Shown here one piece after another: positions 14,839 through 23,589 of a stretch of 33,522 bases of DNA. A model generated the notes under the pieces. It ran no database searches. It had not been told where the DNA came from and saw nothing but the letters and a program-made list of their open reading frames with translations. This stretch comes from an uncultured Bacteroidales bacterium (GTDB lineage: Bacteria; Bacteroidota; Bacteroidia; Bacteroidales; ML635J-15), in the NCBI GenBank assembly GCA_937899245.1, contig CALDKB010000057.1:1-33522 (forward strand), given 5' to 3'. Both the position numbers and the translations under genes were made by a program. How positions within the stretch are numbered: position 1 is the first letter of the stretch; every line of letters begins with the position of its first letter.

Positions 14839-15476
14839 TGGCGATCAATCCTAGACTGCTCCAGTCAATGAACGAAGCCAGGAGACGAATGGACATTGGC
14901 GGTATTCCTGAACAGCGCCATCGGCAGCAGATGCCTTCTGCCGACAGGATGATGCAGGCCGTGCCGCGGCAGAACCGTATGCAACAGCCCATGCCTGGCA
15001 TGATGCGTCAGCAGATGGCACCGCAGGGAAATTTCCAGCCGCAGCAGAACATGATCCAGGAGCCTACTGTTCAGAGGCCGTACAACCCGCAGGTCGGACG
15101 CGAGATGAACCGGCAAATAGCCGAAATGAGGCTGGTTGGCGACGACGGACAAGTCAGGGACCCTCGCTTTACCAGGTTCCAGGCGGACGTGATACGAAGA
15201 AGAATCTACGGTATACAGAGACAGAACTTCATCAACGGAGAAATCTCTGCGAACGACATGGCTAATACCGAGAACTACCTGAATAGCGTCTCAGACGACG
15301 AGGTTGTACAGAATTACCCGATGTTCTTCGACACGGAACGCGATGGCGCTTACTACGTCAACATGTCGCAGGCTGCCGAGGCATACGCTCGTCAGCGTGA
15401 GGCTGTCGATAACTACAGAAGACAGAATGAAGCTCCTATGGGAAGAACCCAGTACATGCCCGGCCAAGGTGCCTAG
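14838..15476 (+). CDS. Gln/Met-rich protein, 212 aa
   Basis: Not recognised. Residues about 10-85 are low complexity, rich in Met, Gln, Pro and Arg, and the remainder is helical with an acidic patch and a second Gln/Arg-rich end. Such composition occurs in phage internal or scaffold-associated proteins. It is coupled to the previous gene by TAATG overlap and followed by a strong terminator, directly before the scaffold gene. Candidate structural or core protein; could also be an assembly factor. Confidence 0.65.
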   Translation: MAINPRLLQSMNEARRRMDIGGIPEQRHRQQMPSADRMMQAVPRQNRMQQPMPGMMRQQMAPQGNFQPQQNMIQEPTVQRPYNPQVGREMNRQIAEMRLVGDDGQVRDPRFTRFQADVIRRRIYGIQRQNFINGEISANDMANTENYLNSVSDDEVVQNYPMFFDTERDGAYYVNMSQAAEAYARQREAVDNYRRQNEAPMGRTQYMPGQGA

Positions 15477-15515
15477 GCATCAACAAAAAAACATTTCAGC
15501 TCATCGAAAGGCGGT

Positions 15516-15549
15516 GGTGTCGCGGTTGTCCGCGGCACCATTTTTTTTT
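15516..15549 (+). terminator. Rho-independent terminator
   Basis: Strong stem from GGTG-CGCGG against CCGCG-CACC (15516-15539) with small bulges, followed by T9 at 15541-15549. It ends the 14442-15476 operon. The TTTATTCATT element follows 39 bases later. Confidence 0.88.
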
Positions 15550-15588
15550 CGCCCTCTTATGCGGATGTAAGCTGCTGTACAGGATTTC

Positions 15589-15598
15589 TTTATTCATT
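15589..15598 (+). promoter_or_regulatory. TTTATTCATT element, copy 7
   Basis: Exact copy, 85 bases before ATG 15684. The long leader holds two small inverted repeats (GCCAA/TTGGC and CATGC/GCATG with loop ACCGAAA at about 15653-15669), so the scaffold mRNA leader may be structured. Confidence 0.58.
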
Positions 15599-15683
15599 CG
15601 TTGGGTAAGCCAATGACCCATGAAATCCGTTGGCCTTTATGTGATGGTAGTCATGCACCGAAAGCATGGAATGAGGGATAAAT

Positions 15684-16874
15684 ATGGTTGACTTAGATAG
15701 TCTTCTAGACTCTATGAACCAGGACGGTTCTTTTCCTGAAGAAACTGGCGCTAGTTCCGAAGCGCAAAGCGCTGATGGCAAGGACCCGAAGGCATCTACA
15801 GCCTCTGTAGAGGTCGTCGAAAGCAAAAGCGCTGAACCCACGGCTCACGATACCGAAGAAAAGAAAATCGGAGATGGAGAAGGTGTTGGTAGTAAAGAGG
15901 ATGATTCCGCTGGTGTCGCTAAGCGAGAAAGCGAAGGCAATGGCGACAGCGCTCAGTCGGCTACGGAAGCCGAAGGAATGCAGCCACGGAATGACGGGCA
16001 AGACAATGCGCCCCGAAACAACAAAAATAAAAGGAAAAAGGGTTTCTCTAGGCTTCAGTCCGCCGAATACAAGGCGGAAAAGTGGAAGACGAAGGCCAAG
16101 GAGGCTATCGCCGCCCGAAACGAACTCATGGAAGAGTTCTTGAAGTACAAGGACCTGAATCCCAGAGCTTTTGAAAACGATGAAGACCGCATGGAATTTC
16201 TCGCTTGGAAGGCATCTACCGCGCAGAGACTGAACGACATGGACTCTGACATAGATGCCATGGCGGAAGAGGGCGAAAGAGAAGCCTTTGCCGCAAAGGT
16301 GGCGGACTGCTACAACGAGGCGGGTGCGGCCCAGTTCGAGAAACTGGATGATCATTACAGGGATGCTTTCTCTTTTGCGTGCAAAAGGTTTGACCCGGAT
16401 AACGTCATCGTTGATTTCCTCTCTGGAAGCAAGTTTGAAGCGCCTATTCGCGAGGTTATATACAAGAACGGAAAGCTCCAGGAAGAACTTTTCCGCAACT
16501 TCAGGAACCCCGCCATTGCCGCTAGCGAAAGGCTTGCCGTGCTAAAGTCGTTGGAACTCCAGGTAAGGGATTTTCTTGCCGGAACCGGAAGCAACATGGC
16601 TCCGTCTGCAAATCCCGAACATAGGCCTGCCGCTCCTCGGCGTGCAACAGAAACTCATAACCAACACCAGAACCAAGGTCAGCCGCAGCAGACCCGCCCG
16701 AGGTTCGTACTTCCTTCGATGAATGCAGCGCCAAGCGCATCTGTGCGTTCCAGCAACAGCATTGCAAGGAAGGCCTCCGGTTCGCTCACGAGGGGTTCAG
16801 AACCTTCTGCGAACCTTGACGTGTCATCGCAGGCTGACGCTCTCTTCAAGGAACTTCTGAAGAACGGCATGTAG
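15684..16874 (+). CDS. Probable head scaffolding protein, 396 aa
   Basis: Scaffolds line the prohead interior and direct coat assembly, then leave. Support: position directly before the coat gene; an acidic, disordered N-terminus (about 1-110, rich in Ser, Glu, Asp, Ala); a charged helical core (about 120-310, with EYKAEKWKTKAKEAIAARN and EDRMEFLAWKAST); a Pro/Gln/Asn linker (about 315-355); and a basic, helical C-terminal end (ADALFKELLKNG), where P22-type scaffolds bind coat. Length is above P22 scaffold (about 300). Ribosome site GAGGG precedes the ATG. If the tagged proteins are capsid cargo, this is one possible docking partner. Confidence 0.75.
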   Translation: MVDLDSLLDSMNQDGSFPEETGASSEAQSADGKDPKASTASVEVVESKSAEPTAHDTEEKKIGDGEGVGSKEDDSAGVAKRESEGNGDSAQSATEAEGMQPRNDGQDNAPRNNKNKRKKGFSRLQSAEYKAEKWKTKAKEAIAARNELMEEFLKYKDLNPRAFENDEDRMEFLAWKASTAQRLNDMDSDIDAMAEEGEREAFAAKVADCYNEAGAAQFEKLDDHYRDAFSFACKRFDPDNVIVDFLSGSKFEAPIREVIYKNGKLQEELFRNFRNPAIAASERLAVLKSLELQVRDFLAGTGSNMAPSANPEHRPAAPRRATETHNQHQNQGQPQQTRPRFVLPSMNAAPSASVRSSNSIARKASGSLTRGSEPSANLDVSSQADALFKELLKNGM

Positions 16875-16900
16875 CCGTCAAAATTTCCTTGACGGGTTTT
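16875..16900 (+). terminator. Hairpin with short T-tract between scaffold and coat
   Basis: Stem CCGTCAA/TTGACGG (16875-16881, 16889-16895) with a 7-base loop and a GTTTT tail. Too weak to be a full terminator given that no promoter element precedes the coat gene; more likely a partial attenuator or RNA-processing site that sets the scaffold-to-coat ratio. Confidence 0.5.
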
Positions 16901-16922
16901 AAAAAGAAAAGGAAGATTTTTC

Positions 16923-18143
16923 ATGGCAAATTCCATGCAGACAAACAGGAAGACGATCGCACTCGCTCTCGGAGCGGTGACTGAACTGTCTTACCTCTCC
17001 GCCGGTGCCGACAAGGTCATCGAAACAGAAATGCAGGGCAAGGACAACGGCGAAACCATCTACTACAAGGTGACTCAGCTCGGAAATCCCGAATGCAACG
17101 ATGTCGACAAGGACGGAACCGGAACAAGGGCTACCGAGTCCCCCGTAAAGCAGGTGACCGTTCCCGTCCGTACCAAGGACAGCAAGCTGATGATTGGTAT
17201 AAACGCCTACGAACGTCAGGTAACATCCTTTGGAGGTGACGAAGCCAAGCTCCGCGCACGTGTCGGACAGAAACTCGGCAAGAAGGCTGTTGCCAAGGTT
17301 ATCGGAGACGACGTGAAGTCCATCGGAAACGTGTTCGTCGTCAAGTCCGAAAACGACAACGAAAACGGCTTCAGGACTTTCCAGAAGGCATGTTCCTTCA
17401 TCAAGAGCCATGTCGAAGGAACCATCTACGGATTCATGGACTGGCAGATTTGGGGCGACCTGACCGGAAAGGGACAGCACGCTATTCCGTGTGCACTTGC
17501 TGATACTCGCTTTGGCAAGGATCTTGAAGGAAAGTGGTCCCTCATTGACCAGCTCCGCGTCATTTCCGACATCGAAGTGGTAAAGTCCCCTGAAAACATT
17601 GTTGGAAATGGCATTACCGCAACCGTTCAAGGCGAAGGAACTGATGGCGTAAAGATTTCCCTTGCTGGAGCATCCGTTTCCATCAAGAAGGGCGACATGT
17701 TTACCGTTAACGGAATTTACGCAAAGGACGTTAACGATTGCATTACAAACAACCCCTATGTGTTCAAGGCCAAGGAAGATATTTCCACAACCGGAGACGT
17801 TACTGCAAAGCTTGAAAACGTCACCTATGGCCTCGAAGGCGCTTGTGGTTGGATGACTGAAGAAGGTTTCACTTCCGGCGCTGTCAAGTCCGTTCTTGAA
17901 GCCAAAAAGACCTATGGTGCATGCCTCATCCGAGCTGAAGGCGCACAGGCTTTTGGCGTGATGAAGAATGTTGCCTGTGAAGGCGCAAAGTACGAAAAGT
18001 CCGAACTTGACGGAATCACCGTACACATGAACTCCGGTGCTAACATCGAAGAGTTCAAGACCAGCAAGCGCTTTGACATGCTGTTCGCATCCAAGCTCGT
18101 AGAACCCCGCGCAGCTGCGCTGGTGCTCTACCCGCTCAACTAA
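16923..18143 (+). CDS. Major capsid protein, P22 coat-like, 406 aa
   Basis: Forms the icosahedral shell. The sequence has the P22 coat-type pattern: an N-terminal region with a QTNRK-ALALGAV start, a long helix-rich spine segment, and the beta-rich motif KKGDMFTVNGIY (residues 255-266), which resembles the conserved G-D-x-F-T-x-x-G-V stretch of that family. Length is close to P22 coat (430). Codon use is distinctly richer in C-ending codons than in the accessory genes, as expected for a highly expressed protein. A ribosome site AAAGGAAG precedes the ATG. It directly follows the scaffold gene. Confidence 0.85.
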   Translation: MANSMQTNRKTIALALGAVTELSYLSAGADKVIETEMQGKDNGETIYYKVTQLGNPECNDVDKDGTGTRATESPVKQVTVPVRTKDSKLMIGINAYERQVTSFGGDEAKLRARVGQKLGKKAVAKVIGDDVKSIGNVFVVKSENDNENGFRTFQKACSFIKSHVEGTIYGFMDWQIWGDLTGKGQHAIPCALADTRFGKDLEGKWSLIDQLRVISDIEVVKSPENIVGNGITATVQGEGTDGVKISLAGASVSIKKGDMFTVNGIYAKDVNDCITNNPYVFKAKEDISTTGDVTAKLENVTYGLEGACGWMTEEGFTSGAVKSVLEAKKTYGACLIRAEGAQAFGVMKNVACEGAKYEKSELDGITVHMNSGANIEEFKTSKRFDMLFASKLVEPRAAALVLYPLN

Positions 18144-18186
18144 GCGGATATAGAGTCTGAACAAGAGTGTCCCTCAAGTAAAAAAG

Positions 18187-18213
18187 CCCAGCGTAGCGAA
18201 AGTTGCGCTGGGT
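18187..18213 (+). terminator. Rho-independent terminator fused to element copy 8
   Basis: Stem CCCAGCG/CGCTGGG (18187-18193, 18206-18212) followed by TTTT, whose last bases form the TTTATTCATT element. It ends the coat transcript. Confidence 0.88.
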
Positions 18214-18223
18214 TTTATTCATT
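18214..18223 (+). promoter_or_regulatory. TTTATTCATT element, copy 8
   Basis: Exact copy embedded in the terminator T-tract, 24 bases before the GTG start of the portal gene (18248). Confidence 0.62.
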
Positions 18224-18247
18224 ACGAGATATTGGAGAATTTGCAAA

Positions 18248-20167
18248 GTGATCGATACTGATATTGACGAGAACACCGCTGAAGGCATCATCAAGAAATG
18301 CCAAAGGTTCCTCAAGAGGTCTAGCGACAGATTCAATGCAGACGTTGACGAACAGGAACGTGCGCTGGAAATAGCTGGCGGAAAGTTCTGGAACGACAAG
18401 ATGAAGAAAAGATGGTCGATAGTCGATGACAAGGACAACGACCTTATCCCGGCAATTTCCTACAACAACATTTCTCCACAGGTGAACTCCATCGCAAGTC
18501 CGTTCTGCCGTTCCCCTTTCCACATAAACATCATAAACAAGGAAGGGCAGCAAAAGGAACTCCAGCAGAAGATCTCGAGGGTGGAAGGCTCCAACAACAC
18601 CAAGATGGTGTACCAGGAGGCAATGACAAGGGGAGTTACATGCTCGGCAGGTTATGTCGTCATCGGCACTTCTTATGACAGAGGAGCTTTGACTCCTAAC
18701 ATCGAGTTCGTCAGCAATCAGAAGATGGTCGCCATAGATCCAGACTGCATAACGCCGAGCTGCGAGGACGCGGAAGAAGGCGCCCTCGTGTCCTATATAG
18801 GAGTTAACAAGGCGAGAAGGGAATTTGGAGAAGACGTAATACCGTTTGACTATCCCAAAAATCAGCCGAAGATGTCGTTCCACGGAATAGATGCCTGGTC
18901 CGACAGGGAAGACCAGGTGCAGCTCGTCAGGTATTTCTGCAAGGACCTGGAAATACTTCGAGACGACAGGGGAGGGGTGATATTTGACGAGGAAGGAAAC
19001 CCAGTCAAGGGTAAACGGACTATCGTCAACATGTACACGATTTGCGGTGACAAGGTTGTAGCAGGACCTATCGAGTTCGACACTGACATCATACCTATCG
19101 TCCGTTTCGCGGGTTACAATGATTACGATAGCGAAAAGGGGCAGGTCTTCACCGGTTATGTGCAGCGCATGGGGACGCACATCGAACAGATGAGCCTGGC
19201 GTTGACCATGCAGGCAGTCCGCATGAGACAATGCTCCAACGTCCGTATAGTGATAGGCAAGAGTGCGGCTGAAGGTTGCGAAGGCTATATATCCGATTTC
19301 GAGAAAAGGTCTTCCATAGCGGTAGTTTTCAATGACAAGAACGGTGCGTCTCCACCGCAGATTGTCAACGACTCGTTCCAGACTTCCGACATATCGGCAG
19401 TCCTCCAGGAAGGCCGCCAGACGATGCAGGAGTGCTCCGGCATGAACCTTGCTGGCATAAATACCACCGAGAGGACCGCCTACGAAATCATGCAGCAGCA
19501 GGTCAACTCGGAATCTAACGTACAGGAACTGTACCTTCATGCCGAGGCCGCATGCCACACCATCGGAAAGATACTTCTTGGAATCTTGAACAACGGCATT
19601 GTCCCGGAGTTCACCCTTGAGGGAGGCCCCAGCGTTATCACGTCCCAGATGAAGGAACGCGCGGAAATCCAGGCCATAGCCTCCATGGTGTCTCCGGAAC
19701 ACCAGGAACTTCTTGCAATCAGGATGGCGGACACTATCACGTCAGACGTTGGCAAGGCTATTTCCAACGACCTCAAGGCAAATTGCGGTCTACAGCTTTC
19801 TGAGGGCCAGGACGTAGGAACCCTGATGAACGCTTGCGAAAAGATGAAGAAGCAGCTGGAGGACACTATGCAGCAGTTGCAGAGCACCACTCAGGAGAAC
19901 GACGAGCTTAACAAGCAGGTCTACGAATTGCAGCTCCAGATTTCCAACAACAAGGCTGCCATGGACCTTGACGAAAGGAAGTTCGAGGCGCAGATGGCGA
20001 AGGATGAAGCCCAGCTAGCAATCGAGAATGCAGAGGCTGCAAAGAAGCTAGCGCAGGAAGACGACCGTATAGCGCTGAACGCAAGGAGAGGCGCTGAAGA
20101 GGCCAGGCAGAAGAACGCAAAACTGTTCATTGACGCAATGAAGGCCAGAAGGGGGTCCAGACAATGA
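18248..20167 (+). CDS. Portal protein, P22 gp1-like, 639 aa
   Basis: The dodecameric ring at the tail vertex through which DNA passes and to which terminase and tail bind. The middle section shows the P22-type portal pattern: a YFCKDLEIL strand, an insertion with EEGNPV, then IEFDTDIIPIVRFAGYNDY and a helical crown region (QMSLALTMQAVRMRQ). The C-terminal 115 residues form a long coiled coil or barrel helix (LEDTMQQLQSTTQEN...), longer than usual. The start is the GTG at 18248 with GGAG 10 bases upstream; the frame from 18203 begins within the terminator and would overlap the promoter element. It is translationally coupled to the next gene (ATGA). Confidence 0.85.
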   Translation: MIDTDIDENTAEGIIKKCQRFLKRSSDRFNADVDEQERALEIAGGKFWNDKMKKRWSIVDDKDNDLIPAISYNNISPQVNSIASPFCRSPFHINIINKEGQQKELQQKISRVEGSNNTKMVYQEAMTRGVTCSAGYVVIGTSYDRGALTPNIEFVSNQKMVAIDPDCITPSCEDAEEGALVSYIGVNKARREFGEDVIPFDYPKNQPKMSFHGIDAWSDREDQVQLVRYFCKDLEILRDDRGGVIFDEEGNPVKGKRTIVNMYTICGDKVVAGPIEFDTDIIPIVRFAGYNDYDSEKGQVFTGYVQRMGTHIEQMSLALTMQAVRMRQCSNVRIVIGKSAAEGCEGYISDFEKRSSIAVVFNDKNGASPPQIVNDSFQTSDISAVLQEGRQTMQECSGMNLAGINTTERTAYEIMQQQVNSESNVQELYLHAEAACHTIGKILLGILNNGIVPEFTLEGGPSVITSQMKERAEIQAIASMVSPEHQELLAIRMADTITSDVGKAISNDLKANCGLQLSEGQDVGTLMNACEKMKKQLEDTMQQLQSTTQENDELNKQVYELQLQISNNKAAMDLDERKFEAQMAKDEAQLAIENAEAAKKLAQEDDRIALNARRGAEEARQKNAKLFIDAMKARRGSRQ

Positions 20168-20784
20168 GATTCCACATATTCCACAACGGAGTAGGAAACA
20201 AGTCTTTCAACAGGCGCTACGAGGCTGCTGTAGTTCCCCAGAACAAGCAGATGAACGACGAGCACCTTGAACAGCTAAAGAACGAATTTCTCCGTTCAAA
20301 GTCACCTCCTCTTAGCGTGATGAACGACAAGAAAAAGCTGGCGGAGTGGATGGCGCTTAACGAGCAGAGGGCAAAGGAATGGGCCAGGAAAAACGAACCG
20401 AAGCGGTTCCTTAACCCGTTGCTCCGCTCCATGAACGGCATCAAGTCCGATGTCGTCATGAGACGCACCAGGAACGGAAATACCGCCATAATAAACTCCT
20501 CGTGGGTAGGATCCGACAGGGACGTGACACTTGACGCTACCGGAAGGGTTATCAACATCAAGCTGGGAGGTCCTACAAGGAACAACGCCACAGGGGTGTA
20601 CACATACGGAACTACCCCAGAAGGGCTGAAGGACTTCCTCGGGGCAAAATCGCTAGGACACGTCATATCCGTACTGTCAAGGGCCCCGGAAGGAACGACA
20701 TACAGCGGACTAACGAAGCTGTGGGATGTAAGGAAGAATAACGAGAAGGGAAGACAAGGAAGGCTAAGGAGCCGTGTAAGATGA
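20164..20784 (+). CDS. KTSC-like protein, 206 aa
   Basis: Residues about 112-172 (SSWVG..., VYTYGTTPEGLKDFLGAKSLG) fit the spacing of the small KTSC domain (S-S, then Y-x-Y, a Pro, and A-x-S-x-G). The N-terminal 100 residues are basic and helical (FLRSKSPPL, EWARKNEPKRFLN). KTSC proteins are common in phages but their role is not established. It sits between portal and adaptor, overlapping both by ATGA, so it may join the connector or act as an assembly factor. The fold call is inference from residue spacing. Confidence 0.6.
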   Translation: MRFHIFHNGVGNKSFNRRYEAAVVPQNKQMNDEHLEQLKNEFLRSKSPPLSVMNDKKKLAEWMALNEQRAKEWARKNEPKRFLNPLLRSMNGIKSDVVMRRTRNGNTAIINSSWVGSDRDVTLDATGRVINIKLGGPTRNNATGVYTYGTTPEGLKDFLGAKSLGHVISVLSRAPEGTTYSGLTKLWDVRKNNEKGRQGRLRSRVR

Positions 20785-21644
20785 TAGTCAAGGAAATGCT
20801 TTTGAACGCCCTTGCGAACGCCGGGCATATACACGACGGGGAACCTGCCGATGCCGACGAACTGGAACTTGCCCTAAGGCTGTTCAATTCGGAAATGAGG
20901 ATACTGAGCAACAGGAACATGATAAGCGCGTACCAGCGTGTCATTGACATTCCTTCGTTGCAGAAGGCCGAGAACGTCGTTGGAAGCTACGTCCCGTTGC
21001 GCGGAGTCAAAGTGTACGAGGTTGACGAACTGCCGAGAAGCGCCAACAAGTATGTTCCTGGGAGGGACTTTTTTATAGTGAAGGGGAAGGACACTTACCA
21101 GGTCGTGAGCGTCGCCGCGAGCGCAAACGCGTTTGTACCCTGTTCATTCGAGAATTTCTGTTCCTATTACCCAGACATACTGTGCTCCGACATGGAGAGG
21201 GTCGTATCGGTCATATTCCGCAACGGCGCGGGTCAATGGCAGAATCTAAGGTTTGTCCCGCTTTCATCGTTCTTCACGGAAGACGACGAAAAGATTTATT
21301 GCACATCGGCATGCGGCGAGAACAAGGTCAAGATCATTGTCCCTGATGGAATCGTAGGCAAGGACGTTAAGATAGTCTACAATTCAGAGATGAATTTTTC
21401 CAAGGGCGACATCCTTGAATTGCCGGACGCTCACATAACAATGGTGGAGATTGCCGTTACAGTGGCCATCCTTCGAAAGGATGCCGACAGCGACCCTACA
21501 AGGCTGAACAATTACAAGGAACAGCTCCAGTCTATTATGGACGACATTGCCGCCAACACGGCAACAGAGCGCCGTATAACACGCTCTTACGAGTCGAGGT
21601 CTGTAATTGACGCTCTTTACAGCGGAAGCTTCATCAGGAGATAG
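20781..21644 (+). CDS. Head-to-tail adaptor, P22 gp4-like, 287 aa
   Basis: In P22, gp4 binds below the portal and helps seal the packaged head. Here the N-terminal 50 residues show the family's helical signature (ALANAGHIHDGEPADADELELALRLFNSEMR), followed by a beta-rich insertion (about 65-205) and a C-terminal helical end (LNNYKEQLQSIMDDI...). P22 gp4 is about 166 residues, so this version has a large middle insertion. Its place between portal and gp10-like hub agrees with the role. Ends with AGGAGAT, the ribosome site for the next gene. Confidence 0.75.
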   Translation: MIVKEMLLNALANAGHIHDGEPADADELELALRLFNSEMRILSNRNMISAYQRVIDIPSLQKAENVVGSYVPLRGVKVYEVDELPRSANKYVPGRDFFIVKGKDTYQVVSVAASANAFVPCSFENFCSYYPDILCSDMERVVSVIFRNGAGQWQNLRFVPLSSFFTEDDEKIYCTSACGENKVKIIVPDGIVGKDVKIVYNSEMNFSKGDILELPDAHITMVEIAVTVAILRKDADSDPTRLNNYKEQLQSIMDDIAANTATERRITRSYESRSVIDALYSGSFIRR

Positions 21645-21650
21645 GTCTAG

Positions 21651-23243
21651 ATGGCGTTCATCAACAACATTGTCGGATTCGTCAAGAAGAGCGTCTTTGC
21701 AAAAATCGGCAAGTCGGACACAATAAACATGCTCGTGGAATCAAAGGATCAGAGCGAGCATGGCTTCACGATGATGCTTAGGCCAATGCCTGGCTACAAG
21801 TTGGTCAGCGACAAACTTTCCGGCGCACCACAGGGAATGTACAGATGTTCCAGGGCCTATGACGGAAAGCCAGGCGTGTATGGGGTATGGGGAAGGAAAC
21901 TCTACTACATCGACGGCGTGCAGCCTTTCGAAATCGGGACCATCGCAGGTTCCGGCAACGTGACGTTCTGCGAGACGAGCGGATACGGGCATAACCATGT
22001 ACACCTCGTGCTGTGCGACGGAGTGAACCTATACTGCGTAGATACGGAACTAGAACCTGTAATGCAGTCCGAATACTTCCTGAAGCACAGCCCTATATCT
22101 CTTCCTTACTCATACCCGGACTCAAGGGAAACCAGAATAAGGCCTTCATGGATTGCCTATCTTTACGGATATTTGGTGGTAGGGGCCGAAGGCACGGACA
22201 TATTCTACACAAGCTACCAGTATCCTTTCGAGCAGTCGGACGAACGAGGAAGAATAAACTACGACATCTTCGACCTCAAGAATACTGATTACGACCCGAG
22301 GCCTGGTCACGAGTCAGAACATACAGGATACGGATACGGTCATTTCAACATGTCCGAATGGCAGCCTGACAACACGGTCGCAGGATGTTCCAACGGCTCT
22401 AGGCTGTTTACGATTGGCGAGAGGTCGTTCCAGGTGTTCGCCTTTCAAAACTCAAAGGAAATGCCGTTCGCAAGCCCGGACACGGCTTCTCAGGCTATCG
22501 GAATTAGGACAAAGGGTTCTCTCGCACAGTTCGGGTCAAACATATTCTGGCTTGGCTCCGCAGACATGGGCGGTAACACCGTATACACGATGGGTCCGGA
22601 TGCAAGCCCGCAGCGAATTTCGACGGACGAAATCGAGAAGATGATTTCTGGTTACGAGAAGGACTCGTGCAAGGCGTTCTGCATGAGGGTGGGTAGCCAT
22701 CCTCTGTACGTCATGTCTTTCCCAGCCGACAACGTTACGCTGGCATACCAAATCTCGGAGGGCGGGTGGATAAGGCTTTCTTCAAGCGACAAAAGCGGAA
22801 GGGAGAAATCATACAGGTACTCTAACGCGGTAGTCAACAGGTACGACGCCCTGTGGCTCCAGGGTGACGGCGTACTTGTAGAGGCTACGGAAGAAGACTG
22901 GTACGAGCACGATAGTAACCCGATAACGAGGCGAAGGGTAGGAGGCGTAATCTCCAGCGACCACAAGCCTTTCAAGGTGAACAAGGTCGAGGTCTTGACC
23001 AACAACGGAGACTACAAGAACTACGTCGGAGTACCGGCAAAGGTATTCATGAGGTATTCAAGGGACGGGGTTACATTCAAGTCGTTGTCAACAAAATCCC
23101 TTGGACGAGCCGGACAATATGGATATGACGTGAAATTCAGAAACCTTGGAAAGTCTACCGAATTTGTAATCGAGCTTTCGTCAAGTGACAACGTACCGTT
23201 TGCACTTTACGGCATCGACCTAGAGGCAATCAAGACCAACTGA
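21651..23243 (+). CDS. Tail hub protein, P22 gp10-like, 530 aa
   Basis: In P22, gp10 is a hexameric packaged-DNA stabilisation protein at the tail tip. Support: residues about 22-52 (DTINMLVESKD... LRPMPGYKLV) match the characteristic N-terminal Q-T-x-N-x-Y...T-P-G-x pattern of this family, followed by many propeller-like beta repeats (YRCSRAYDGKPGVYGVWG, VTFCETSGYGHNHVHLVLCDGVNLYCVD). Length is near P22 gp10 (472). The neighbour order portal, adaptor, hub matches. Good ribosome site AGGAGA. It ends only 5 bases from the convergent minus-strand gene, with no terminator between. Confidence 0.8.
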   Translation: MAFINNIVGFVKKSVFAKIGKSDTINMLVESKDQSEHGFTMMLRPMPGYKLVSDKLSGAPQGMYRCSRAYDGKPGVYGVWGRKLYYIDGVQPFEIGTIAGSGNVTFCETSGYGHNHVHLVLCDGVNLYCVDTELEPVMQSEYFLKHSPISLPYSYPDSRETRIRPSWIAYLYGYLVVGAEGTDIFYTSYQYPFEQSDERGRINYDIFDLKNTDYDPRPGHESEHTGYGYGHFNMSEWQPDNTVAGCSNGSRLFTIGERSFQVFAFQNSKEMPFASPDTASQAIGIRTKGSLAQFGSNIFWLGSADMGGNTVYTMGPDASPQRISTDEIEKMISGYEKDSCKAFCMRVGSHPLYVMSFPADNVTLAYQISEGGWIRLSSSDKSGREKSYRYSNAVVNRYDALWLQGDGVLVEATEEDWYEHDSNPITRRRVGGVISSDHKPFKVNKVEVLTNNGDYKNYVGVPAKVFMRYSRDGVTFKSLSTKSLGRAGQYGYDVKFRNLGKSTEFVIELSSSDNVPFALYGIDLEAIKTN

Positions 23244-23248
23244 TAGGG

Positions 23249-23554
23249 CTAATCGGTAAAGATGATGTAACCGATTCGCATGTTAGGGTATTCGGTCCTT
23301 GTTGTGCTGGCGACATATCTCAGAAGTTCGTCAGCAGTCATGTCCTCGGGGTCTGTACCGTCAAGGAGCATTGAAGTATAGGCATCGTCAAGAACGCCTA
23401 TCTGAATGTTCTTGACCGTAAGCCAAGCGTCCTCCTGGTATCTCCTGATGTCTGTGTCCGGGACCCGTTCTCCATCGAAAACGGCTTGTACGATAAACTT
23501 GCCGCTGCGAGCGATGTCGTATGCGGTCTGTATGGTGGAGTCTTTCTCAAGCAT
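23249..23554 (-). CDS. Lone minus-strand gene, 101 aa, unknown
   Basis: The only convincing minus-strand gene here. Not recognised: a short acidic alpha/beta protein (KFIVQAVFDGE, DDAYTSMLLDG, RIGYIIFTD) without membrane segment. The ATG at 23554 was chosen over an upstream frame extension because a consensus promoter TTGCAA-17-TATACT sits directly ahead and places its -10 box six bases from this ATG, so the mRNA would be leaderless. It has the features of a moron: separate orientation, own promoter and palindromic operator-like DNA at 23583-23629. It could be a regulator or host-interaction factor expressed early or in lysogeny. Confidence 0.7.
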   Translation of the reverse strand: MLEKDSTIQTAYDIARSGKFIVQAVFDGERVPDTDIRRYQEDAWLTVKNIQIGVLDDAYTSMLLDGTDPEDMTADELLRYVASTTRTEYPNMRIGYIIFTD

Positions 23555-23560
23555 ATAATA

Positions 23561-23589
23561 AGTATACGACAAACTGAAAGCATTTGCAA
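23561..23589 (-). promoter_or_regulatory. Sigma70-type promoter for the minus-strand gene
   Basis: On the minus strand, -35 TTGCAA (23584-23589), a 17-base spacer and -10 TATACT (23561-23566). Six bases (23555-23560) separate the -10 box from the ATG, so transcription should start at or next to the start codon. Confidence 0.7.

Noticed and set aside
16899..18164. Long minus-strand open frame (421 aa) opposite the coat gene
   Set aside because: A shadow of the strong C-ending codon bias of the coat gene; no ribosome site, and the coat assignment is well supported.
18215..19702. Minus-strand open frame of 495 aa opposite the portal gene
   Set aside because: No start signal, His/Arg/Leu/Val-rich composition typical of antisense frames, and it covers the promoter/terminator at 18187-18223.
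23251..23276. 7-bp inverted repeat AATCGGT/ACCGATT at the hub gene end as a terminator
   Set aside because: No T-tract follows and it lies inside the end of the minus-strand coding region.
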